A DNA stretch of 35,947 nt, taken from contig NZ_MJUZ01000026.1 in assembly GCF_002237645.1 (NCBI RefSeq), positions 1 to 35,947 of the forward strand, read 5' to 3'. Below the pieces are notes generated by a model. The model saw only the letters and a list, made by a program, of their open reading frames with translations. It ran no database searches and was not told the origin of the DNA. Positions 7,571 to 16,068 of this stretch are shown here, in pieces. The first letter of the stretch is position 1; each line of letters starts with the position of its first letter. The DNA is from Desulfovibrio sp. MES5 (lineage in GTDB: Bacteria > Desulfobacterota > Desulfovibrionia > Desulfovibrionales > Desulfovibrionaceae). A program made the position numbers and the translations under genes.

Positions 7571-8656
7571 CTACAGGCAGTCGCAGAGTGTTCTTTCGCG
7601 CAGGGATTTCAGGCGGATGCCGCCGTTCTCCAGTTCGCCGCGCAGTTCGCGCAGCCTGCGGTCCATGCCCGCCGGAATGTTTTTGCCCGCCGATTTGCGG
7701 AACGGCTCCATATCCGTAATATCCACGCCGCCGCTTTTGAGGTCGCGTACGAGTATTTCCTTGCCCTTGAAGTTGCCCGAGGCGGCAGCGGCCACCAGGT
7801 CATACACGGCGTCGTCCGCCTTTTTGACTATGGAGGTGAGCACGCGCCCGGGCAGTTTGCCGTCCTGGTTTCCGTCAAGTCCTATGACATACGCGCCCCG
7901 TCTGGCGGCTTCTTCCATAGCTGGCCCGTTGCCGAGCCCGCTGGCCAGCACCAGAATGTCCGCGCCCTGGTCCAGCAGTTCGCTGGCGGTCTTTCCTCCG
8001 GCTGCCGCGTCCGTAAAGGAGCCCGTGATCCTGTTGATGACGCGCACCTCCGGGTCCACAAGGCGCGCGCCCTCCACAAAGCCATTGAGCAGGGAGCGCA
8101 TGGCGGGCACGTCTTGCCCCGACAGCCAGCCGATGGTTCGGTCGGCATTGATGCCGGGCAGGGATGTCTGCACCGTGAGCATGGCCGCTGCCGCTCCGGC
8201 AAGATAGGCCGCCTGCTCGTCGGCAAAGGTTATGGACATGATGTTGGGCGCGCGTATGCCTGCATCAATGCAGCCAAACAGGGTCCGGCGGTAGTTGGCG
8301 GCATTGTTGCGGAGGGCTTCGTGCAGCTGGTCGGAGGCCACAAGCACAAGGTCATGGCTGGAAGCGGCATTGCGGAAAAATTCCTGCATGGCGGCGGCAT
8401 CGGCCTGGGCCGGGGCCACCAGAACTTCGGTTGCAACAGGCAGTTGCCGTGCCCGTTCAAGCCCGCGCAGCAGGGCGTCGTTCCAGCCGCCGTCGCCGCC
8501 GGGATGCTCCAGCAGCAGGGCCACGCGCAACGGCCCGCCGGCGGCAGGGGCCGTTTCCGCCGCGTATGGGGCGCTTGTGGCCCAGAAGGCCAGCAGAGTG
8601 AGGCAGAGCAGGAAAAAGACAGGGGGCAGCACAGAAGACGATTCGCGGTGGCGCAT
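7571..8656 (-). CDS. BMP-family substrate-binding protein
   Basis: Periplasmic binding protein of the BMP/PnrA (Med) family, members of which bind nucleosides for ABC import. 361 residues. It has an N-terminal signal (LPPVFFLLCLTLLAFW, then APYAAETA) without a lipobox cysteine, unlike many BMP lipoproteins. Family-like stretches are GGWNDALLRGLERA, HDLVLVASDQLHEAL, SITFADEQAAYLAGAAAAM and GAYVIGLDGNQDGKLPGRVLTSIVKKADDAVYD, the last shown here only in outline of the hinge region. AAGGAA lies 8 bases before the ATG. It is first in a probable two-gene unit with the MFS gene. No ABC permease or ATPase is nearby. Confidence 0.8.
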   Translation of the reverse strand: MRHRESSSVLPPVFFLLCLTLLAFWATSAPYAAETAPAAGGPLRVALLLEHPGGDGGWNDALLRGLERARQLPVATEVLVAPAQADAAAMQEFFRNAASSHDLVLVASDQLHEALRNNAANYRRTLFGCIDAGIRAPNIMSITFADEQAAYLAGAAAAMLTVQTSLPGINADRTIGWLSGQDVPAMRSLLNGFVEGARLVDPEVRVINRITGSFTDAAAGGKTASELLDQGADILVLASGLGNGPAMEEAARRGAYVIGLDGNQDGKLPGRVLTSIVKKADDAVYDLVAAAASGNFKGKEILVRDLKSGGVDITDMEPFRKSAGKNIPAGMDRRLRELRGELENGGIRLKSLRERTLCDCL

Positions 8657-8760
8657 GGGCAGTATTCCTTAAACTCGTATATGAGGCCGAACGGCCAGGA
8701 GATAAGCATACGCCCGCGTAGCGCAGCCCGCAATAGCTGGAAGCGCAAGGGAAATGGCGC

Positions 8761-8791
8761 AGGGGCATACACCCAGGTGGATGCCCCTTTT
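8761..8791 (+). terminator. isolated plus-strand terminator
   Basis: AGGGGCAT (8761-8768) pairs with ATGCCCCT (8781-8788), with an inner CACC/GGTG stem, and TTTT ends at 8791. It lies between two divergent genes, so no annotated plus-strand transcript would use it. Confidence 0.6.
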
Positions 8792-8816
8792 CAGTGAGCA
8801 GGGGCAATTTTTCATT

Positions 8817-8897
8817 GATATGCCCTGTGGGAAGGGACCCTTTTGCAAAACCCATCCTCCCCCACGCCCCCCGCCACCTCTTAAAATCTTTGGCTCT
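8817..8897 (+). repeat. dispersed intergenic repeat, copy C
   Basis: GATATGCCCTGTGGG, then AAGGGACCCTTTTGCAAAAC, then CCTCCCCCACGCCCC and CTTAAAATCTT. It aligns over its whole length with copy D at 14746-14817, but the second arm of the GACCC hairpin has changed (AACCCAT instead of AAGGGTC). Confidence 0.65.
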
Positions 8898-8931
8898 GTT
8901 TAAAGAAAGGGGCTCGTTGTTGTAATTGGCA

Positions 8932-8972
8932 TAACTATCAGACATATTTATTGCAAATATGTCTGATAGTTA
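8932..8972. repeat. perfect 18-bp AT-rich hairpin
   Basis: TAACTATCAGACATATTT (8932-8949) pairs perfectly with 8955-8972 around ATTGC. A second, bulged stem (ATGAAAG...CTTTCAT, about 8973-9000) follows at once. No T run follows either. Confidence 0.65.
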
Positions 8973-9177
8973 AATGAAAGATTAATGAATCTTCTTTCAT
9001 ATTCAAATAATTAATAAAATTATCAGCATAATATTACCCTCCTAATTTTTTTATAAAGTATATCTGAGGGTGGAAATAACGTTAACCTAATTTTATAAAA
9101 CCTGTTCTAGAACAGAGCCAAATCTTCACTTGCTTTTGTAGAGCAAAGACTCCGCGGATATTCGGGCAGAAGCCGGG

Positions 9178-9200
9178 TGCGCGCTTTTGCGCGCAATTTT
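9178..9200 (+). terminator. terminator-like stem in the hydG upstream region
   Basis: TGCGCGC (9178-9184) and GCGCGCA (9189-9195) pair around TTTT, followed by ATTTT. It is short and lies upstream of the proposed hydG promoter, so it may end an upstream transcript. Confidence 0.35.
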
Positions 9201-9246
9201 GAGGCAGTGGCTGCTGGTGCGGTTGTAAAATATTTGAAGTTCTTTC

Positions 9247-9276
9247 TTGACAGTACAATGTGAAATATTGGACAAT
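9247..9276 (+). promoter_or_regulatory. probable hydG promoter
   Basis: A perfect -35 box TTGACA (9247-9252) with an 18-base spacer to GACAAT (9271-9276; 4 of 6 consensus bases). Transcription would start about 70 bases before the proposed start codon at 9352. Confidence 0.5.
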
Positions 9277-9351
9277 CAAATCATCGACAGAAAATGTATA
9301 TGAAAATTTTCTAACAGACATTTTTGTGAAATGCATGAGAGGGTGAACGGT

Positions 9352-10743
9352 ATGTCTGCGGAGTCATTGCCCCTATGGTTTGATGTGGCCGCGATTGAAA
9401 AAGCCTTGAGCCGCCAGAAGGCTCCAGACTCCATCGAACTTCGCGATATTCTGGATAAATCCATGCGGATGGAGCCCCTGAACCAGGACGAAATCGTGGC
9501 TCTCATGCGTGTTGATGATCCGGTGGGGCACGAGCGCATTCTTGCCGTGGCGGACGAGGTGAAGCAGAAGGTCTACGGCGACCGCATGGTGCTTTCAGCC
9601 CCGCTGCATCTTTCCAACCATTGCGGCAGTGAGTGTCTGTACTGTTCCAACCGGCGGGATAACGGGCTTGTGGAGCGCAAGTACATGACCTCGCCGGAAA
9701 TGCGCGAGTCCGCGCTGAAGCTCATTCGCCAGGGTCACAAACGCATATTTCTGGTCAGCGGGCAGTTGCCCAATGCCGATGTGGACTACCTGGCCGAAGC
9801 CATAAGCATTCTCTATACGCTTTTTGACGGGGTGGGTGAAATCCACAGCGTCAACGTCAATGTGGGGCCGCTGGAAAGCAGCCAGTACCAGGTGCTTCTG
9901 GACGCCTATGTGGGCACTGTCCTCATCTATCAGGACACCTATCATGAGCCCAGTTACCGCGCGGCCCATATAGCCGGCCCGAAAAGCAACTATGTTAAGC
10001 GCCTTACCGCTCCCGATACGGCCTTTGCGGCAGGCGTGCCCGACGTGGGCATGGGCATTCTGCTGGGCCTTGGCCCATGGCAGTTTGACCTGCTTGCCGT
10101 AGCGCAGCATGCGCAGCATCTTGAGCGCGTTTACGATATGGGGTGCCGTACCGTAAGCCTGCACAGGATGCGTCCCGCGCCCGGCAGTCTCATGAGTGCG
10201 CCCTACCCGGTGAGTGATGCCGACTACCTGCGGTGCGTGGCCCTGGTCAGACTGGCCCTGCCCTATGCGGGCATCATCCTGACCACAAAGGAACCTGCCG
10301 GACTCTGGCGCGACGGCTGTGGCGCCGGGGCCTCGCAACTGCTCACGGGCAGTGTGGCCAACCCGTATGGCGGATGGACCGTGGCCCCCGGCCAGCAGGT
10401 CCCCTTCCCCCTGGGCGAGGATTGTCATGTGGATGAAGTGGTGCGCTTTCTGCTTGAAGACGCGCGGCATCTGCCTTCGTTTTGCGCGGCGTGCCCACGT
10501 CTGGGCCGCAGGGGCGAGGAATTCCTTGCCATGGTGCGCGAGTGCGGCATGAAAGGGCAGTGTAGTCCCAATTCGGTGGCGTCGTTTATGGAATTTTTGC
10601 TGCATTACGCCACACCCTACACGCGCATCCAGGGCGAGCGCCTACTGGATGAAAAGCTGGGCAGAATGTCCCTGCATGAGCGCGGCGCGGCGGAACGCCT
10701 GCTCAAAAAAGTGCGTGCTGGCTGTATGGACGAGTTTATCTGA
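9352..10743 (+). CDS. hydG: [FeFe]-hydrogenase maturase HydG (tyrosine lyase)
   Basis: Radical-SAM enzyme that cleaves tyrosine to p-cresol and dehydroglycine and makes the Fe-CO-CN unit used for the hydrogenase H cluster. The SAM-binding cluster motif is CGSECLYC (C91, C95, C98; CxxxCxxC). The C-terminal auxiliary-cluster motif CX2CX22C is present at C378, C381 and C404, which separates HydG from ThiH. The length, 463 residues, fits the family. The start at 9352 has AGAGGGTG about 7 bases upstream; ATG 9331 lacks a ribosome binding site. No hydE, hydF or hydrogenase gene lies in the window, so it acts with partners encoded elsewhere. Confidence 0.93.
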   Translation: MSAESLPLWFDVAAIEKALSRQKAPDSIELRDILDKSMRMEPLNQDEIVALMRVDDPVGHERILAVADEVKQKVYGDRMVLSAPLHLSNHCGSECLYCSNRRDNGLVERKYMTSPEMRESALKLIRQGHKRIFLVSGQLPNADVDYLAEAISILYTLFDGVGEIHSVNVNVGPLESSQYQVLLDAYVGTVLIYQDTYHEPSYRAAHIAGPKSNYVKRLTAPDTAFAAGVPDVGMGILLGLGPWQFDLLAVAQHAQHLERVYDMGCRTVSLHRMRPAPGSLMSAPYPVSDADYLRCVALVRLALPYAGIILTTKEPAGLWRDGCGAGASQLLTGSVANPYGGWTVAPGQQVPFPLGEDCHVDEVVRFLLEDARHLPSFCAACPRLGRRGEEFLAMVRECGMKGQCSPNSVASFMEFLLHYATPYTRIQGERLLDEKLGRMSLHERGAAERLLKKVRAGCMDEFI

Positions 10744-10871
10744 CATCAGAATTCGGTTGACGCTGTGCCGGACGGCGACGGCCCGTCGGGCGCAGGGCGT
10801 GGGCGGCTTCAGCGGGGAGTCGCGGCGAAAAGACTGCGTTGATATTTAGGGCGAAAAAGTTGTGAGGGTTT

Positions 10872-10947
10872 GTGCCGCGCTGACCTGCCGCGCTACGTGC
10901 CGCAGTGACGGGCCGCAGTCGCGTGCCTGCTGACGTGCCGCGCTGGC
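10872..10947 (+). repeat. degenerate 12-13 base tandem array, six units
   Basis: Units in order: GTGCCGCGCTGAC, CTGCCGCGCTAC, GTGCCGCAGTGAC, GGGCCGCAGTCGC, GTGCCTGCTGAC, GTGCCGCGCTGGC. They abut without spacers, so this is not a CRISPR. Unit length alternates between 13 and 12, which argues against a coding repeat. Confidence 0.6.
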
Positions 10948-11226
10948 GGCAGATGCACGGATACGGCCCCGTCATGGCAGGCATGCCCCGTCTGGGCAGC
11001 GCGGATACGGCATGGCGCTGCGGAATCGTTTTTACACGGCGTGATCAGACGTTTTTATGGCGGACCACAAGGGGAGTGCCTTTTGCCAGGCAGTCGCCAA
11101 CCGCTCCTTTAGTCCCGGAACCGGCGGGACGCGAAGGCCGGGGTGTGTCCGGGTTGCCTCAGGGCAACCGGGGGACGGGCTGCAGCATCCGGCGGCTCGT
11201 CCCCCAACTTGCTGTTCGAGTGCATC

Positions 11227-11427
11227 ATGCCCGCCTTTTGTCGAGCCCCTGCCCGTATTCTCACGCGGTTTGCCTTCCTCTGCCTTCTGCCAGTCTTGTC
11301 CTGCTGTACTTCTTTTGATCGTCAGCCGTACGAAATTTTGCCTTTGCCGCGACGTCGCCTTGTGAGCACCATTCTCAAGGTTATGAGAACGTTTTTTGTC
11401 TTTACGGCGAGCGCAGATGCCCCTTGA
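11227..11427 (+). CDS. possible small lipoprotein
   Basis: A 66-residue frame. The first part has basic residues (MPAFCRAPARILTR), a hydrophobic run (FAFLCLLPVL) and then LSCC, which fits a lipobox with the cysteine as the lipid site (VLS-C). The rest is short and basic (PLPRRR) with no recognisable domain. Only a weak GAG lies 7 bases upstream of the ATG, and overlapping frames exist, so it may be chance. No homologue is recognised. Confidence 0.25.
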   Translation: MPAFCRAPARILTRFAFLCLLPVLSCCTSFDRQPYEILPLPRRRLVSTILKVMRTFFVFTASADAP

Positions 11428-11644
11428 GCATATGTCCTTTAAACGTCAGGGTGCGCGCCGCACGGCGCTCGCCCGAGCAGTCCTGCGCGTTTTGCGCCTT
11501 TATGCGGGCCTTGCGCATGCTGCCGCAACGGCCAGGGGTAAAGGGCAGCCGCCCTTGCTTCATGGCGCGTCTGCGGCCTGCCTTGCCGTCCCGCGCGGGC
11601 GGCCTCTGGGCGTTTCAGGGCGAAACCTTTCTGAGATCGGGTAT

Positions 11645-11673
11645 TTGACGTGAGCGCCGGTGCGCGCTACTGT
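11645..11673 (+). promoter_or_regulatory. possible promoter of the 1000-residue gene
   Basis: TTGACG (11645-11650), a 17-base spacer and TACTGT (11668-11673). The -10 is weak (3 of 6). Transcription would start near 11680, giving a leader of about 49 bases that is mostly the terminator hairpin. Confidence 0.4.
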
Positions 11674-11692
11674 TGCAGATGGTTTATTCCAG

Positions 11693-11712
11693 CCGCCGTC
11701 GGGCGGTTTTTT
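11693..11712 (+). terminator. intrinsic terminator in the leader, abutting the SD
   Basis: CCGCC (11693-11697) and GGCGG (11702-11706) close on GTCG, followed by six T (11707-11712). The Shine-Dalgarno AAGGAG begins at 11715. It either ends upstream transcription or attenuates the next gene. Confidence 0.6.
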
Positions 11713-11728
11713 GCAAGGAGTACATGGC

Positions 11729-14700
11729 GTGAGCTTCCTACGGCGTGGTATTTATTTTGACAAGCAGGACAGGGATATCCTCATGCTTGTCAACCGCATT
11801 CTGGAATCCGATAACAAACCTTCGGATACCAGTCTTTTTGACCCCAGCCTGCACCCGCACGGCATCAAGGAGCTCGTCGCCACTCCGGTTTCGCGCATGG
11901 CCTATGCCGTCATCAACCTGCTGCGCAATCTTCAGGTAGGGCGCACCCAGGCGAGAGACCGCCTGCTGGCCCTGCAAACCCTGTACGATGAGGTGCTCAA
12001 CAGCGCGCACTCGACGCTGCGCCGCAATACGGCGCGCGTGCTCATGCAGATCATGAAAAGCATTGTGCGCGCTCATGACAATCCTTTGGAGCAGCTCAAG
12101 CTGGCGCATGACTTTCGCCGGACGGTGCAGGGCACGCCGCGCGTTGTCCGCCGCATGCTGGCGCGGTATCATCTGCCGGAAATGCCAGAGGCCTGGAACC
12201 AGATAGCCTTTGACGACCACGTATACGACGCCAACACCAAGGGCCGCAAAACCCCGACCCACCTTATCATGGACGCCTGGATCAAGGGGCTGCGCTCGCT
12301 CACGGTGGCTTATGAATACTGGGTGCAGCCCGATGCCGCGCGCGAAATTCTGCGTGCAGCCGAAATTACGGGCATTGCCGTGCGTATTGGCCTGGAATTT
12401 CAGGTGCCATTTTATGGGCGTTTTGTAAGTCTGTTCTGGATACCGCGCGGCTTCAGTTCGCACGAAGATTTTTTGGAATTTCTGCACAGCCCCAAGGTGG
12501 CGGAAATGATGAAGCGCGGCCGCGAAGTGCTGCGCTGGCGGCGTGATCGCGTCCTGCATTGCCTTTCTTTGTGGAACGAGCACCAGCGCCCCAGGATGGA
12601 AGCCGCCTGGGGGGTGGAAATACCCGAACTGTCGGCGGACGATTTTTTGCGTTTCGTCGGGCGCGGCCAGGCCAGCAGCCTGCATCTGGCAGAAGGGCTG
12701 CACCGCCATGTGCAGCCTGCCCTGCGGCAGCGCGCCGCCAGGCTCGCCGAGATTGACGACGCCGTTTCACGCGCCGAACTGGCGGTTCTTGAGCGCATGG
12801 GGCCTGAGCATATAGCCGAGGAATGGCTTTCCGCAGCCCTGCATCCCGAACTGCCCGATCTGGACAGTCCGCCGCCTCACGAAGAAATGCCCCATCTCAT
12901 GCGGCTTTCCATGTTCGAACTCACGCGGGAACTGGCGGAGCTTACGCCAGGCTACCGTCTGGTGCTCTGCACCTCGGGCCTGAGCGTTGAGGACGTGGCT
13001 GAGCTTTTATGGGATGCCAAGGGCAACATTACCCATCTGGAAATCTTCAACATGAAGAGCTGGATGGAGCGGCAGCAGACCAACCTCAAGCCCATTAGCG
13101 AACTGCAGCAGGCCTTCAATGAAGGGCTCGGCCCGCGCGTAAAACAGATGATACGCCAAATGGCGCGTCGCATGCGTACTGTGGATGAAGAAAGGGCCGC
13201 AAAATTTCGCGACATACTGCACAACGTGCCGAAGCTGTGGGAGCACTACCGCCACAAGCCCCTTGGTTCGCGCCTTGGTACAAGTTCCGCCAGCCGCATT
13301 ACCTACGGCATGGGATTTGTCATCAAGGATACCCTGCCCAATGGGCGCTTTACGGCGCACAAGGGCAGAGGACAGCAGCAGTTTGAAATTCCCATCTGTT
13401 CGCCGGTTGAGGAAGTTTACAGCTATGCCAAGCCCCGTAATCCCACGTCCTGGCAGCGGCTGGCCTCCTGTCTGCACTGGCTGCCCGGCTGCCGTCATTT
13501 GGGCCTGGAGCGCCGCAAGACCTGGAAGACCGCCAGCGAAGATTTTCGCGTGTGCGGCCAGGGCAACGTCATCAACCTTGGCGGACTCAGCACGGCCACA
13601 GGCAATAATCTGCTCGGCAAAAAGCAGCAGGCTGATCCTCGGCCCCCTGGTTTTGCCTATCTGAACAGTTCGTTCTGCAACTGGCTCAAAGTGTTGCTGG
13701 GCTTTGTACCCGCCTTTTTCTCCTTTCTGTACACGCAGGACTGGTGGGTGCTCGCCTGGGGCGGCACCTTCATATGGTTCGGCATTACGGGCGTGCGCAA
13801 TGTGGTGCAGATGGTGCTGGCCGCCAAGGGGGCCACGCGTGATACCCTCATCCACTGGAAAGATCAGGTCAGTGTAAGCCGCTTGTGCGATTCGCTCATG
13901 TACACGGGCATCTCTGTGCTGTTGCTGGAAGTGCTGGTGCGCGTGTGGCTGCTGGACAGGACCATGGGCATTACAGTGGCTCAAAATCCCTGGACCGTCT
14001 TCACGGTTCTGAACATCATCAACGGTTTCTACATCTGCGCGCATAATGTTTTTCGCGGCTTTCCCAAGGAGGCCGCCATCGGCAACCTCTTCCGCAGCGC
14101 CCTGGCCATTCCCGTGTCGTCAATCTACGGCTACACGTTGCAGTATGGCCTTGAGGGCCTCGGCGTGCTTAATCCCGAAATCTATCTGGTGCCCAGCGCG
14201 GCAGTGGTGTCGAAGATGGCTTCAGACACGGTGGCAGCCCTCATTGAAGGCTACGCCGACAGCCAGGTGAACCTGCGCATGCGCCGCTGGGACTACAAAA
14301 GCAAGCTTAACAACCTCTTTGACTGCTATACGCGGCTGGAACTGCTTTTCCCGCACGAAGACGCCCTCATCAAGTTGGCGCGTCCAGGGGGACTTCAGGG
14401 CAGCGGGGGCATCAAGGGCAAGGAACTGGAAAGAGCCTTTATCGTCAATGCCCTTGATCTTATGTATATCTGGTTCTATCAGCCCCGGGCGCAAGATGCT
14501 TTTCGGCAGGTAGCGCGCGCCCTGCCTGAAGCTGACCGTAATGTGCTGGCCAGATCGCAGCTTGTGCTGACCCGTGAGCGCGAGATCAGCCAGCTTTTGG
14601 TCGACGGTCTGCTGGGACGCAACTTCTCCCGCCCCCTGGCGTTCTTTCTGGACAAGCGTAAAGCCTATCTGCGGAGCCTGGGCCGCATGTGCCGACCCGG

Positions 14701-14731
14701 CAAGATGAAAGAGCCGGGCGGCCCGCGTTAA
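11729..14731 (+). CDS. large membrane protein of unknown function, weak PHP-like N-terminal region
   Basis: 1000 residues; I do not recognise the family. The start is GTG at 11729, with AAGGAG 8 bases upstream. An ATG at 11724 is out of frame and gives only two codons. Residues 1-150 are helical and basic. Residues about 161-260 read FDDHVYDAN, then TPTHLIMDAWIKGLRSLTVA and ITGIAVRIGLEF, the order of PHP phosphoesterase motifs (DxHxH, tP..a...G, GiE), but the HxH metal pair is missing. ADDFLRFV...SLHLAEGLH fits later PHP helices. A segment near 430-500 (YRLVLCTSGLSVEDVAELL) looks alpha/beta. At least four hydrophobic segments (about 650-810) follow, then a charged C-terminal tail of about 160 residues. 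PHP kinship is inference. No operon partner is present. Confidence 0.85.
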   Translation: MSFLRRGIYFDKQDRDILMLVNRILESDNKPSDTSLFDPSLHPHGIKELVATPVSRMAYAVINLLRNLQVGRTQARDRLLALQTLYDEVLNSAHSTLRRNTARVLMQIMKSIVRAHDNPLEQLKLAHDFRRTVQGTPRVVRRMLARYHLPEMPEAWNQIAFDDHVYDANTKGRKTPTHLIMDAWIKGLRSLTVAYEYWVQPDAAREILRAAEITGIAVRIGLEFQVPFYGRFVSLFWIPRGFSSHEDFLEFLHSPKVAEMMKRGREVLRWRRDRVLHCLSLWNEHQRPRMEAAWGVEIPELSADDFLRFVGRGQASSLHLAEGLHRHVQPALRQRAARLAEIDDAVSRAELAVLERMGPEHIAEEWLSAALHPELPDLDSPPPHEEMPHLMRLSMFELTRELAELTPGYRLVLCTSGLSVEDVAELLWDAKGNITHLEIFNMKSWMERQQTNLKPISELQQAFNEGLGPRVKQMIRQMARRMRTVDEERAAKFRDILHNVPKLWEHYRHKPLGSRLGTSSASRITYGMGFVIKDTLPNGRFTAHKGRGQQQFEIPICSPVEEVYSYAKPRNPTSWQRLASCLHWLPGCRHLGLERRKTWKTASEDFRVCGQGNVINLGGLSTATGNNLLGKKQQADPRPPGFAYLNSSFCNWLKVLLGFVPAFFSFLYTQDWWVLAWGGTFIWFGITGVRNVVQMVLAAKGATRDTLIHWKDQVSVSRLCDSLMYTGISVLLLEVLVRVWLLDRTMGITVAQNPWTVFTVLNIINGFYICAHNVFRGFPKEAAIGNLFRSALAIPVSSIYGYTLQYGLEGLGVLNPEIYLVPSAAVVSKMASDTVAALIEGYADSQVNLRMRRWDYKSKLNNLFDCYTRLELLFPHEDALIKLARPGGLQGSGGIKGKELERAFIVNALDLMYIWFYQPRAQDAFRQVARALPEADRNVLARSQLVLTREREISQLLVDGLLGRNFSRPLAFFLDKRKAYLRSLGRMCRPGKMKEPGGPR

Positions 14732-14745
14732 CCGCGTTGTTTCTT

Positions 14746-14817
14746 GAAATGCTTTGTGGGGAAGGGACCCTTTTGCAAAAGGGTCTCCTCCCCCACGCCC
14801 CCACCCCCTAAAACTCT
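14746..14817 (+). repeat. dispersed intergenic repeat, copy D (best preserved)
   Basis: GAAATGCTTTGTGGGGAAG, then the palindrome GACCCTTTTGCAAAAGGGTC (14766-14785), then TCCTCCCCCACGCCCCCACC, CCCTAAAACTCT. It begins 15 bases after the stop of the 1000-residue gene, so it could also act as that gene's 3' hairpin, though no T run follows. Confidence 0.75.
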
Positions 14818-16068
14818 CATGATAGAGCCTGTCACCTTTGAAAAAGGGTGCATCCTCCAATGCTGCACAAGCGTGCACCGCGTCGCAACGTGGTGCAGAT
14901 GCAGCAGAAACCCGCATCTTCCGGCAGAACGACGCATTGAAATGTGAAGATTTCTATGTGCTCCGCCCTGGCAGCTGCGGGCAGATGCTCGCCGTGCAGG
15001 CACCCGTCATGCAGGCGTCAATGCTGTTTTTTCGCGTGGTAAATATCGTAGAGGGCATGACGTAAGCGCTGAGAAGGCATGTTCTCAACATTATTCTGTA
15101 TTAAGGGGTTTCTGATCTGAGGCAGGGGCCCTGAAGGCTGTGTCTTCCAGGCATCACGCCACTCAACGTGTAAGGGTTCTGGCGGCAGGAAGGGGAGTTG
15201 CGAGCCTGCGCGGGCGGGCTTGGCGGGTGTACAATCGCTGCTGTTTGCGCCGGGCATCACAGCAAGACGAGCTTGCTGCCAGAGTAGATCCCCCGAGATG
15301 AATATTCCCGGAACTTCAAGCGTCCGCTGCTGCCCGCAGCCGCGCGGATAAATCCCGTTTGCGCCTTCACGGCGCGCCTGCCTGCATGGCCGCGAGCCAT
15401 TGCACATCACACATGCGCACATCCAGCGACAGAAAATTTCAAAATTCCGGATACTGCGCCCGGACTTTCGTACAGCCAATGACGGTGTTTTTGGGTTTAT
15501 GGGGCACTACGGTAAGGCGTGGCGTCCCATAGGCGTTCGAGGCGCGCGCATAGCGGCAACCATAGTCGCGTGCGCCGCACGCGCTTGCCTCCAAATACGT
15601 CTGAAGAGCCCCTTCACAAACCTTGTCTGCAACACAGCGCTTCTGCATTTTGCCTGTGTTGGCGCAGTGCTTTACGTCACTGGGCATTGCCATTTTTCGA
15701 TGGCGGGCGGTTGCCAACCCCACACGCAGCGAGGCGTGCGCGCAGCCGCGCCTTTGCCCGATTACCCCGCGCCAAAGCAGCGCTGCTATTCCCTTATGCA
15801 AATATACGGCGCGACAGGCGTGGCGTCTCTTTTATGAATGTATATTCCCTATAGTTCCCCATTTTGACAGCGTAGTGGCATTGAGGCTTTGCAGCGCGAC
15901 GTCTTGCTGGATCGGGCGCTCTTGCCCAGAATCCCTCTGAGGCCGCTATTGTTTTTTACTCACTGGTGTTCGAGAGTCGTTGAATGTATATTTTATTAAT
16001 AAAATTGGTATGATAGATTGTCGTTGTCACGGTTTCAATTTTTGGGTGAACATTCAATCAACGTTGTA

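Larger units (their letters stand above)
8657..9351. other. divergent spacer between the BMP gene and hydG
   Basis: Contains the promoter side of the BMP/MFS unit, an isolated plus-strand terminator, repeat copy C, and an AT-rich island (about 8930-9120) with two hairpins. Near 9178 there is another terminator-like stem, then the hydG promoter. ACCCTC/GAGGGT arms also bracket 9035-9072. No gene is supported. Confidence 0.55.
10744..11728. other. long spacer between hydG and the 1000-residue gene
   Basis: Nearly 1 kb of GC-rich DNA. It holds a short tandem array (10872-10947), one possible small lipoprotein gene (11227-11427), and at its end a promoter plus terminator-like leader. The overlapping plus-strand frames at 10905-11318 and 11396-11653 read as Arg/Pro/Ala-rich strings without ribosome binding sites. 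Confidence 0.5.

Noticed and set aside
7556..8797. 413-codon plus-strand frame opposite the BMP gene
   Set aside because: The minus frame has a signal peptide and family motifs; the plus frame shows none.
10872..10947. CRISPR array
   Set aside because: Units are 12-13 bases with no spacers.
15400..15837. 145-codon plus frame in the spacer before adh
   Set aside because: No ribosome binding site; overlaps other equally poor frames on both strands.
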